The position numbers and the translations under genes were made by a program. Below, one piece after another: positions 1-4,550 of a DNA stretch of 5,441 nucleotides (position 1 is the first letter of the stretch; each line of letters starts with the position of its first letter). Source of the stretch: Nanobdellota archaeon (GTDB taxonomy: Archaea; Nanobdellota; Nanobdellia; Woesearchaeales; GW2011-AR15); assembly GCA_013335235.1 (NCBI GenBank), contig JAAXVZ010000110.1:1-5441 (forward strand), read 5' to 3'. The notes under the pieces were generated by a model. That model was not told the origin of the DNA. It ran no database searches and saw nothing but the letters and a program-made list of their open reading frames with translations.

Positions 1-100
1 AGTTTTTAGAGAATCAAGGATTTATTCTAATGGTACAAGTGGGATAATTATTCCCGCTAAATTCGCTTAGGTTTCGCAATATTCTCACAGAAATAATAAG
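1..100. other. Left-edge stretch; possible 3' tail of an upstream gene
   Basis: No complete gene is visible here. Two plus-strand frames are open from the left edge. One runs from base 2 to a TAG at 68-70 and ends in the residues NGTSGIIIPAKFA, a glycine/IP pattern loosely like AbrB- or DUF2080-type proteins. The other runs from base 3 to a TAA at 45-47. Either could be the last codons of a plus-strand gene, but 15-22 codons are too few to choose between them. All three minus frames close quickly. Bases 90-99, read on the minus strand just past the tRNA 3' end, are T-rich and may help end tRNA transcription. An AT-rich imperfect palindrome lies at 41-55. Confidence 0.3.
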
Positions 101-225
101 TGCGGGGGAAGGGATTCGAACCCTCGAAACCACTAAGGTATAGGATATCCTCGCTTCTGTTCAAGGTTTTCTCGAACGCACAAGTCTTAAGTCCTACGCA
201 TTTGGCCAGGCTTTGCTACCCCCGC
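101..225 (-). tRNA. tRNA-Leu (anticodon UAA), intron-containing
   Basis: Read on the minus strand from 225 down to 101, the sequence folds into a complete type II tRNA. The acceptor stem is GCGGGGG (225-219) with CCCCCGC (108-102), and A101 is the discriminator. U8 and A9 are followed by a GCA/TGC D-stem with a GG-containing D-loop. The anticodon stem is TAGGA (196-192) with TCCTA (145-141). The loop reads C-U-UAA-G, so the anticodon UAA lies at 189-187. A variable arm of three pairs (ACC/GGT) follows, then a T-arm GAGGG-TTCGAAT-CCCTT. The long variable arm, A73 and the UAA anticodon together identify leucine; it should decode UUA and, by wobble, UUG. CCA is not encoded. The gene is 125 nt, giving about 86 nt mature once the intron at 147-185 is removed. 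Confidence 0.97.
147..185 (-). other. Archaeal tRNA intron at position 37/38 (39 nt)
   Basis: This insert separates G37 (186) from A38 (146) of the tRNA-Leu. Because both ends border an A, the exact boundary could shift by one base. Inside it, a 7-bp hairpin (GTTCGAG / CTTGAAC, loop AAAAC with one fewer loop base if the last G-C is counted differently) sits above an outer CTT/AAG helix. Aligned to the bulge-helix-bulge substrate of the archaeal splicing endonuclease, the 5' bulge would be A36-G37-A(+1) and the 3' bulge A-T-A38. The central helix pairs C32, U33, U34 with G, G, A near the intron 3' end. The fourth pair would be A35 with G, a mismatch, so the motif is near-canonical rather than perfect. 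Splicing by EndA-type endonuclease and tRNA ligase is inferred from the known archaeal pathway. Confidence 0.88.
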
Positions 226-250
226 ACCTTATATGTTTAAGTACGTTTAG

Positions 251-263
251 TTTAAATATAAAA
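251..263. promoter_or_regulatory. AT-rich TATA element between divergent tRNA-Leu and the 281 gene
   Basis: The run TTTAAATATAAAA resembles an archaeal TATA box on both strands. On the plus strand its centre lies about 24 bases before the ATG at 281, which fits a leaderless transcript starting at or next to the ATG. On the minus strand it lies about 26-38 bases before the tRNA 5' base at 225, also a workable distance for a start a few bases upstream of the tRNA. Only about 55 bp separate the two genes and no other good TATA candidate is seen for either. Confidence 0.65.
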
Positions 264-280
264 AGGTTTGCCCTAAATAT

Positions 281-1087
281 ATGCAGACATTCAGCACCTT
301 ACTTGAAAGCGTCCAGTTTTTGCTTGAGATAAAAGAATTGGAGAATGCTTCTGTGCTTGCTATGGGATTAGAAGTGATAGCTGAGACAGTACATGAAAAG
401 AAACTGGCCTACAGCCTCTGCGGCCAGGTCAACTATCAGCTCGGCGCAGAGTATCTTGAAAATACCATGATTTATGCCAGGGACGCACTCAAATTCGGAA
501 TCGACAGGACAGAATTCGGCCTCTTTTCCAGGCTTTCCTGGAAGGACAGCCATATTCTCAGACAGGCAGCAACAGGAGAGTATCAGGCGCCTTATCTGCA
601 GCTTAAGTGGCATATGCAAAGGATTGATGAGGAAGCCTGTGAAGCTGAGGATTGCTTCTCAGCAGCTGAATCAATGCTTGAGAAAGCCATGGAATATGGT
701 ATCGATGATATGCTTCGCCAAAATAATCTTCAGGTGCATGCAGACCATGCAAGATTGCTGTTCTATCAGGGGGATCTTGATGGTGCAATCGAGAAGAACA
801 GGATCGCTGAAAGGATGATCGATGACGCATCAGATTCAGAACCTATAGAAGGCTATCAGAGATGCCTTGTAGAGAATGTCCTTCTCTTGGGCGGCAGGAT
901 CCGGCAACTAAGGTATGAGAAGAGCGCAGTCAGCTATTTTGACGAGGCCAGGATATATGCTCAGAGGTTCGGGTTCAGCGACCTGGAAAAAGAGGCTGAA
1001 GCATATGCTGAAAGATATTTCCAGGACAGGGCTGCGTTATTGGGGCAAAAATATCCACAGGGCAATTCCAGGCCCGCCATATTTTAA
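281..1087 (+). CDS. TPR-like alpha-helical protein, paralogue of the next gene
   Basis: This encodes a 268-residue soluble protein with no signal peptide or membrane segment. It is rich in Ala, Glu and Leu and looks almost wholly alpha-helical. Helix-turn-helix pairs of TPR style are visible. The clearest is around residues 153-180, where a small residue and aromatic positions are followed by GD (164-165), an A-I pair and A176. Another helical hairpin is at about 205-255, with SAVSYFDEAR at 215-224. TPR-like folds usually act as protein-binding scaffolds, but the partner cannot be read from the sequence. The start at 281 has no Shine-Dalgarno, and a TATA element 24 bases upstream suggests leaderless translation. 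It is followed after 24 bases by a same-strand gene of similar composition with co-linear similarity. I recognise no named family; the fold assignment is inference from pattern. Confidence 0.9.
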   Translation: MQTFSTLLESVQFLLEIKELENASVLAMGLEVIAETVHEKKLAYSLCGQVNYQLGAEYLENTMIYARDALKFGIDRTEFGLFSRLSWKDSHILRQAATGEYQAPYLQLKWHMQRIDEEACEAEDCFSAAESMLEKAMEYGIDDMLRQNNLQVHADHARLLFYQGDLDGAIEKNRIAERMIDDASDSEPIEGYQRCLVENVLLLGGRIRQLRYEKSAVSYFDEARIYAQRFGFSDLEKEAEAYAERYFQDRAALLGQKYPQGNSRPAIF

Positions 1088-1092
1088 TATAA
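1082..1092 (+). promoter_or_regulatory. TATA element overlapping the stop codon of the 281 gene
   Basis: TTTTAATATAA spans the TAA stop (1085-1087) of the upstream gene and is centred about 25 bases before the ATG at 1112. That is the same spacing seen at the other gene starts here. It would give the second TPR-like gene its own leaderless transcript, independent of read-through from 281. AT-rich stop-codon regions can mimic TATA boxes by chance, so support comes mainly from the repeated spacing across the window. Confidence 0.5.
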
Positions 1093-1111
1093 GATGTTCT
1101 GACTAAGGCAA

Positions 1112-1849
1112 ATGCCGACTTTTGAGTACCTGAAAGAGCAAGCAGAGACCTACATGCAAAAAGGAGAATTCATGATGGCACAAGCATCGCTGAACCTCAT
1201 GTGGATGGAAGCCGGAAAGGACAATATGAAAAAGCAGGCAGTGCATACTCTGGTTGGAGATATACATGTTGGCCTTGCCAGGCAGGATATACTGAACCTT
1301 GAGGCGCGCATGAGCAATGCACTCAGGGATATTGGCCAGAGAGTGCAGGACACCAAAGAGGCATACCTGTTCTTCTTCAGCGACAGTGCCAAGGAGGCAA
1401 TGAGGCATCTGCAGGTTATCGGACCAAATATGTCAGCATTTTTGGACTATATAGATCTCACAGAGAAAGATATATATTCTAGCCTTAGAAAGAGCATCCG
1501 CACTTATGCCTTTGCAAGAGAGGGGTTTTCTGAAAGGCACCATGAGCTCAAAAGCAAAGAGGCATACGCAAGATCTGTAAGGGCGGAATTCAAGTTTTTC
1601 ACAGGAAAAAGAGAAGACGCCCTGACAGAAGCAAGAAAAGCAGAGGAACTGATCTGCCTTAGCGACACTCATGAATCAGTATATGTCAACTATACTATTG
1701 GGCTGATTTTGCTTGAGCAACATAGCCCGCTGGCATTAAGCTATATTGCTAAAGCAAGAGACGCCGCACCTAGATTCAAACAGATTAATTCACGTGAGAT
1801 TGCCATAGTTGATGGATTGTACCACAGAGCTATTGCACAATATTCATAG
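1112..1849 (+). CDS. TPR-like alpha-helical protein, second of a tandem pair
   Basis: This encodes a 245-residue helical, soluble protein. A good TPR-like unit lies at about residues 153-181, reading K-F-F-x-G-K then EDALTEARKAEEL. A second helical hairpin follows at 190-222. It aligns co-linearly with the upstream protein: both begin M-x-TF-x-x-L-x-E, both have A23, K40-K41 and an L-x-G about residue 47, and both carry an A-x-SY-x-x-x-AR-x-x-x-x-RF motif near the C-terminus (208-222 here, 216-230 there). A tandem duplication followed by strong divergence is likely. The start at 1112 is preferred because the N-terminus matches the paralogue. However, an AAAGGAG at about 1159-1165 sits five bases before an in-frame ATG at 1172 (codon 21), so a shorter form is possible. 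Its last six bases overlap the convergent nuclease gene. Function is unknown; a scaffold or adaptor role is inferred. Confidence 0.9.
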   Translation: MPTFEYLKEQAETYMQKGEFMMAQASLNLMWMEAGKDNMKKQAVHTLVGDIHVGLARQDILNLEARMSNALRDIGQRVQDTKEAYLFFFSDSAKEAMRHLQVIGPNMSAFLDYIDLTEKDIYSSLRKSIRTYAFAREGFSERHHELKSKEAYARSVRAEFKFFTGKREDALTEARKAEELICLSDTHESVYVNYTIGLILLEQHSPLALSYIAKARDAAPRFKQINSREIAIVDGLYHRAIAQYS

Positions 1850-2659
1850 AGTTTTTGACTGGTTTTTAAAGCACGTCTTATAGAAATCGCATTCTCCCGT
1901 CGACCACTTGCATAAAGGACTTGGCTTCTTCGGATAATCCTCCATATCATCAGTCTCTGTGGATAAATGTATCTGCTCTATCTCAAACTGCGCTTCCTTA
2001 ACAAGGCGCTCATCTGCCTCTAAGAACAAGACACCGTGCCTCAGGAAATATATCCCAACTTTTTTCGGCATCTTCCCGTGTTTCAAACTATATAGATACG
2101 CATAGATAGCAAGCTGCAGCCTGTATGCAGGCGTTATCTCATAATGCTTGCTGGTCTTGTAATCCATAAGGTTGACTGCGCCGTCATCCTCTTCAATGAC
2201 ATCGATATAGCCCCTGACACCTGATTCCTGGGATTCGTATAGCTCTTCTCTAACTGGCGTAATCTTTGTGAAAGCCTCGTGCGGATCCATTCCTTTCTCT
2301 AGCATAGCTGAGAATTTTTTCCAGAACTCATTGAACCAGTTGACCAGCATGAGCTGTGTCTCTTGATAATATGACTCAAGCTCATCTTCACCCAAGCCTA
2401 AAGCAGGCAGTTCCTCTGATTTCTCCCAATTCTCCCGCAGGAGAGTCAGGAGATGCTGGATTAAGTGATTCCCTGCCTCGTGCTCATGCCCTGAAAACTC
2501 TAGCTCATAGAAATCTTCTAATGTCTTGTGGGCGATGCTCCCCCTGACTAGATGGATAGAGGGTTTTGTCGGCAGTTTCTCTATATACTGATAATAATAT
2601 TTGCGGGGGCATTGCTTATATGTGTTTATTGAAGATGGAGACTGTACCCTTCGAGCCAT
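1844..2659 (-). CDS. RecB/Cas4-type PD-(D/E)XK nuclease with Fe-S cluster cysteines
   Basis: This encodes a 271-residue stand-alone nuclease of the PDDEXK_1 (RecB C-terminal-like) superfamily. The opening SPSSINTYKQCPRKYYY (7-23) is the family's N-terminal signature and carries C17. RGSIAH (39-44) supplies the motif I histidine H44. GYID (150-153) supplies D153 and MDYKTSK (165-171) supplies the D166-x-K168 core. Q182 and Y186 match the QxxxY motif IV. C250, C257 and C263 complete the four-cysteine Fe-S site typical of Cas4, AddB and relatives. The spacing is C-x6-C-x5-C, four residues longer in the first gap than the common C-x2-C. All catalytic positions are present, so the enzyme should be active as a metal-dependent DNA exonuclease or endonuclease, probably in repair or recombination. 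No cas gene or CRISPR array is nearby, so Cas4 is not claimed. It is convergent with the gene ending at 1849 and divergent from the one at 2727. Confidence 0.94.
   Translation of the reverse strand: MARRVQSPSSINTYKQCPRKYYYQYIEKLPTKPSIHLVRGSIAHKTLEDFYELEFSGHEHEAGNHLIQHLLTLLRENWEKSEELPALGLGEDELESYYQETQLMLVNWFNEFWKKFSAMLEKGMDPHEAFTKITPVREELYESQESGVRGYIDVIEEDDGAVNLMDYKTSKHYEITPAYRLQLAIYAYLYSLKHGKMPKKVGIYFLRHGVLFLEADERLVKEAQFEIEQIHLSTETDDMEDYPKKPSPLCKWSTGECDFYKTCFKNQSKTL
1852..1867 (+). terminator. Oligo-T terminator for the TPR-like pair
   Basis: Two runs of five T (1852-1856 and 1863-1867) follow the TAG at 1847-1849 almost at once, with no hairpin. Archaeal RNA polymerase often terminates at such U-rich tracts. 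The tracts lie inside the convergent nuclease gene, where they encode the lysine-rich C-terminal tail (FKNQSKTL), so part of the T content may reflect that coding need. Confidence 0.45.
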
Positions 2660-2681
2660 GGACTGATTAAAACAAAGGATG

Positions 2682-2689
2682 TTTTTAGA
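2682..2689 (-). promoter_or_regulatory. Weak TATA element for the nuclease gene
   Basis: On the minus strand, TCTAAAAA lies centred about 26 bases before the nuclease ATG at 2659, the spacing shared by other starts here. It matches the TTTAWATA-type archaeal box less well than the others. No Shine-Dalgarno precedes the ATG, which supports leaderless expression. Confidence 0.4.
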
Positions 2690-2697
2690 GTTAACGC

Positions 2698-2707
2698 TTA
2701 AATATAA
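2698..2707 (+). promoter_or_regulatory. TATA element for the 2727 gene
   Basis: TTAAATATAA is centred about 24 bases before the ATG at 2727. It closely resembles the element at 251-263. No Shine-Dalgarno precedes the ATG, so a leaderless mRNA is expected. Confidence 0.6.
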
Positions 2708-2726
2708 CAGAGTATAGCCTATACTA

Positions 2727-3167
2727 ATGCTATTCCAGGTGAGACGAAAAGAAGAAGGGATACTTTATGTCGCAGCACCAACACCTGAGACACCTTACTG
2801 GCTGAAGCATTTTTACCTGCATTTAGATAAGATCTGCCTGGGCAATCTTGAAAAGGAAGTCTGCTCTATACCAAAAGATCAGGGGATACATAGGATAACA
2901 CAGGCATATAATACGCTTAGGGAAATGGGTATATATCCGCCAAAGTCAGAGTTCTACAGCGACGGCATCTGCATCATTGCAGCTATACCGCATGCCATCC
3001 TGCTCCAGGAGACTTATAGTACTTTAGAATCAGATGCACTAAGGGAGACTGCAAGAGATTTTCTTGGCCTCGCTCATCTTCACACAGATTTCTATTATAA
3101 CCCAAACTTCGGACATGTTGACGGAAAGCTCTACTATACAGATCTTCAGGTCTTTCCATTGAGATAG
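2727..3167 (+). CDS. Small uncharacterised protein, possibly a minimal kinase-like fold
   Basis: This encodes a soluble 146-residue protein I cannot assign to a family with confidence. Its layout faintly follows the protein-kinase/aminoglycoside-phosphotransferase superfamily. A helix leads to LREMGIYPPK (64-73), then a strand-like SDGICIIAAIP (78-88) is placed like a hinge. A helix ends in LAHLH (115-119), followed by D121, N125 or N127, and VDGKLYYTDLQ (131-141). The last part resembles the N-x(n)-DGKLYxxDxx metal-loop region of such enzymes, with D139 in the DFG-aspartate place. A glycine-rich loop and a clear lysine/glutamate pair are not evident, and the protein is far shorter than a normal kinase, so it may be inactive, a substrate-binding remnant, or an unrelated fold. 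It starts leaderless from its own TATA. Its last 22 bases overlap the convergent methyltransferase gene. Confidence 0.85.
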   Translation: MLFQVRRKEEGILYVAAPTPETPYWLKHFYLHLDKICLGNLEKEVCSIPKDQGIHRITQAYNTLREMGIYPPKSEFYSDGICIIAAIPHAILLQETYSTLESDALRETARDFLGLAHLHTDFYYNPNFGHVDGKLYYTDLQVFPLR

Positions 3168-3895
3168 ACCAGCCCTATTCCAGCCCAGACCTGTTTTCTG
3201 TCTTTGATAATCTCTTCTGTGCTATGTTTCTTTTTTATCTCTTCCCAGAACCGCTTGACATGGCATGTCTCATGATCACCGCATATATCATGTATCGCAA
3301 CTAATCCCCTTTTTTCCACTAGAGGAGAATACATCTCGAAGTCATTTTTCACTCCACTATAAGAATGGTCTCCGTCAATGAACAGGAAATCCAATGCATT
3401 GCCATGAAGCGTCTTTTTGACTTTATCAAGCATATTTTTATCATGCGAGTCTCCCCTCAATAAAACAACCTTCTGGCTGCCGCATGCAAAAGACTTGTAC
3501 AAGGGGATTCTCCAAGGCGGGTATCCTTCACCCAAGAGCCATCCTGGCTGATCCAGACTGATGAGCGTCGCGTCATTTTTTGAAATCTTTGAAAACAAGT
3601 ATAAGGATCCGCCTCCGGCAGTCCCTATCTCAAGCATGTTTCTGATGGTCCTTCTTTTCAAAACAGATAGCAGTCCTGACATCTCCGACCGTACCTGATA
3701 TGGAAAGAGGATGCCAGAATATGCGAACTCTAGTGTTTCAACCAGGCTCTTTTTTTCTCTTGCTCTTTTTATAGCAGAGGGTATCTCTAAAGCATCTAAG
3801 AGTGTATATTTCAGCCCCTTTTTAAACAAAGAGACAGGACCTTTTTCCTTTAAAACACCAATTGCCTCACCTAGTTTAGACATAAAAAAGAGCAT
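3146..3895 (-). CDS. Class I SAM-dependent methyltransferase (Methyltransf_24/CmcI-like)
   Basis: This encodes a 249-residue protein with a helical N-terminal segment (1-80) and a Rossmann methyltransferase domain. Motif I is MLEIGTAGGGS (87-97), the SAM-binding glycine loop. An acidic residue after strand 2 is D115 in LISLDQPG. RGDSHD (147-152) resembles the strand 4 region. The family hallmark is FIDGDHSYSGVKNDF (172-186), followed by GLVAIHD (197-203). These match the Methyltransf_24 and cephalosporin-hydroxylase-like (CmcI) group, in which the D/H residues often bind a divalent metal and the enzymes O-methylate sugars or small molecules. No glycosyltransferase or other pathway gene is adjacent, so the substrate is unknown. 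The start is ambiguous: ATG at 3895, or ATG at 3883 giving MSKLGEAIG. Neither has a Shine-Dalgarno. The gene overlaps its convergent neighbour by 22 bases. Confidence 0.93.
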   Translation of the reverse strand: MLFFMSKLGEAIGVLKEKGPVSLFKKGLKYTLLDALEIPSAIKRAREKKSLVETLEFAYSGILFPYQVRSEMSGLLSVLKRRTIRNMLEIGTAGGGSLYLFSKISKNDATLISLDQPGWLLGEGYPPWRIPLYKSFACGSQKVVLLRGDSHDKNMLDKVKKTLHGNALDFLFIDGDHSYSGVKNDFEMYSPLVEKRGLVAIHDICGDHETCHVKRFWEEIKKKHSTEEIIKDRKQVWAGIGLVYLNGKT

Positions 3896-3905
3896 GTCCC
3901 ACGTG

Positions 3906-3923
3906 CATATAAATGTTTATAAA
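3906..3923 (-). promoter_or_regulatory. Double TATA element upstream of the methyltransferase
   Basis: On the minus strand TTTATAAA (3923-3916) is centred about 24 bases before the ATG at 3895, and TTTATATG (3913-3906) about 26 bases before the in-frame ATG at 3883. Two boxes ten bases apart thus match two starts twelve bases apart. TTTATAAA is self-complementary and could in principle also act toward the plus strand, although the gene at 3983 has a better placed box of its own. Confidence 0.5.
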
Positions 3924-3952
3924 TCAGTTAATACCACTAAAGAATAGTAACA

Positions 3953-3960
3953 TTTATATA
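3953..3960 (+). promoter_or_regulatory. TATA element for the 3983 gene
   Basis: TTTATATA is a near-consensus archaeal TATA box centred about 26 bases before the ATG at 3983. No Shine-Dalgarno precedes that ATG, which fits a leaderless first gene. It would drive 3983-4531 and probably the gene starting at 4551 as well. Confidence 0.65.
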
Positions 3961-3982
3961 GAAAAACAAGGTTATTAGGCCC

Positions 3983-4531
3983 ATGAGCACACAAACGGCT
4001 GTCAGAGAAAGGGTCTACGCTGAAGTTCCTCTGCAAACACATACAGAAGCAAGGATACAATTACCAATACCTGCCGGGCCTTGCCAAGCCTCAATGAATC
4101 TTGACGAAAGACTGACAAGAGTCATTGAAGAGCAGCCAGGTCTTGCCATGCTCTGGCTAACGCGAATAGACCAGACAGGGAGATATATGGAACTTCTAGA
4201 TAGGAAAACCGGCGCAGCAACCTATCTCCAGGAACTGAGCTATGAAGGCATAGATATCTTGAGGTCAACACTTGAGATATACCAGTCTGTTAAAGTTGAT
4301 ATTCCCTCAGTATCATTAGGAGATGCAGCAAGCTACCTCCTTGCAAACAAGATCCAATGTAAAAAAGACCTAACAGATCTTGGAGAGAGCAGGATAGAAG
4401 AGGCATTCAGGAAAGAGTTTACGCAAGCCACCATATCATATTATGCAAGGCTGTCTGTGTCTAAGCTGCTGTACGAGGCAGTAGATATCATAAAAAGTAA
4501 GGCCGCGGATCCAGGTAAGATTTTTATATAG
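3983..4531 (+). CDS. Uncharacterised 182-residue protein, first gene of a two-gene unit
   Basis: I do not recognise this family. The first 38 residues are polar, contain several prolines (LPIPAGP at 27-33) and look extended or disordered. From residue 39 on, the protein becomes a mostly helical globular domain. A possible beta hairpin is at LAMLWLTRIDQTGRYMELLDRK (54-75; shown as landmarks L54, W58, D63, Y68, D73), and long helices fill 81-100 and 131-172. There is no signal peptide, membrane segment or obvious catalytic motif, and only two cysteines (C34, C126). The start at 3983 is supported by the TATA element 26 bases upstream. The stop is 19 bases before the next same-strand gene, which has a strong Shine-Dalgarno, so the two are probably co-transcribed and may act together. 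No function is proposed. Confidence 0.88.
   Translation: MSTQTAVRERVYAEVPLQTHTEARIQLPIPAGPCQASMNLDERLTRVIEEQPGLAMLWLTRIDQTGRYMELLDRKTGAATYLQELSYEGIDILRSTLEIYQSVKVDIPSVSLGDAASYLLANKIQCKKDLTDLGESRIEEAFRKEFTQATISYYARLSVSKLLYEAVDIIKSKAADPGKIFI
4521..4530 (+). promoter_or_regulatory. TATA-like element at the end of the 3983 gene
   Basis: TTTTTATATA occupies the last codons and first two stop-codon bases of the 3983 gene and is centred about 25 bases before the ATG at 4551. It could give the downstream gene a second, leaderless transcript besides read-through. The downstream gene also has a Shine-Dalgarno, which argues for translation from a longer message, so this element may be coincidental. Confidence 0.4.
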
Positions 4532-4539
4532 ATTAATTC

Positions 4540-4543
4540 GGAG
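4540..4543 (+). promoter_or_regulatory. Shine-Dalgarno GGAG deciding the 4551 start
   Basis: GGAG lies seven bases before the ATG at 4551. It is the only well placed Shine-Dalgarno in front of a chosen start in this window; the other genes look leaderless. This marks 4551 as a downstream operon gene and favours this ATG over later in-frame ones such as the one at codon 25. Confidence 0.7.
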
Positions 4544-4550
4544 CCAGCAT

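Noticed and set aside
41..55. Palindrome-like GGGATAATTATTCCC as a hairpin terminator or operator
   Set aside because: The symmetry needs a bulged T and leaves almost no loop, so it is weak as a hairpin; no adjacent T-run on the relevant strand.
368..830. Minus-strand and alternate plus-strand open frames inside the first TPR-like gene
   Set aside because: They lie wholly within a long gene with good helical composition, encode Cys/His/Ser-rich low-quality proteins and lack their own promoters.
1103..1672. Minus-strand open frames inside the second TPR-like gene
   Set aside because: The translations look like antisense shadows, and the plus-strand frame is supported by paralogy to its neighbour.
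1835..1846. Short palindrome near the end of the second TPR-like gene as a terminator for the nuclease
   Set aside because: Only four to five A/T-rich pairs with a tiny loop, within coding sequence, and no following oligo-T on the minus strand.
1844..2659. Calling the nuclease Cas4 and inferring a CRISPR system
   Set aside because: No repeats, spacers or other cas genes occur in the window, and stand-alone RecB-like nucleases are common in archaea.
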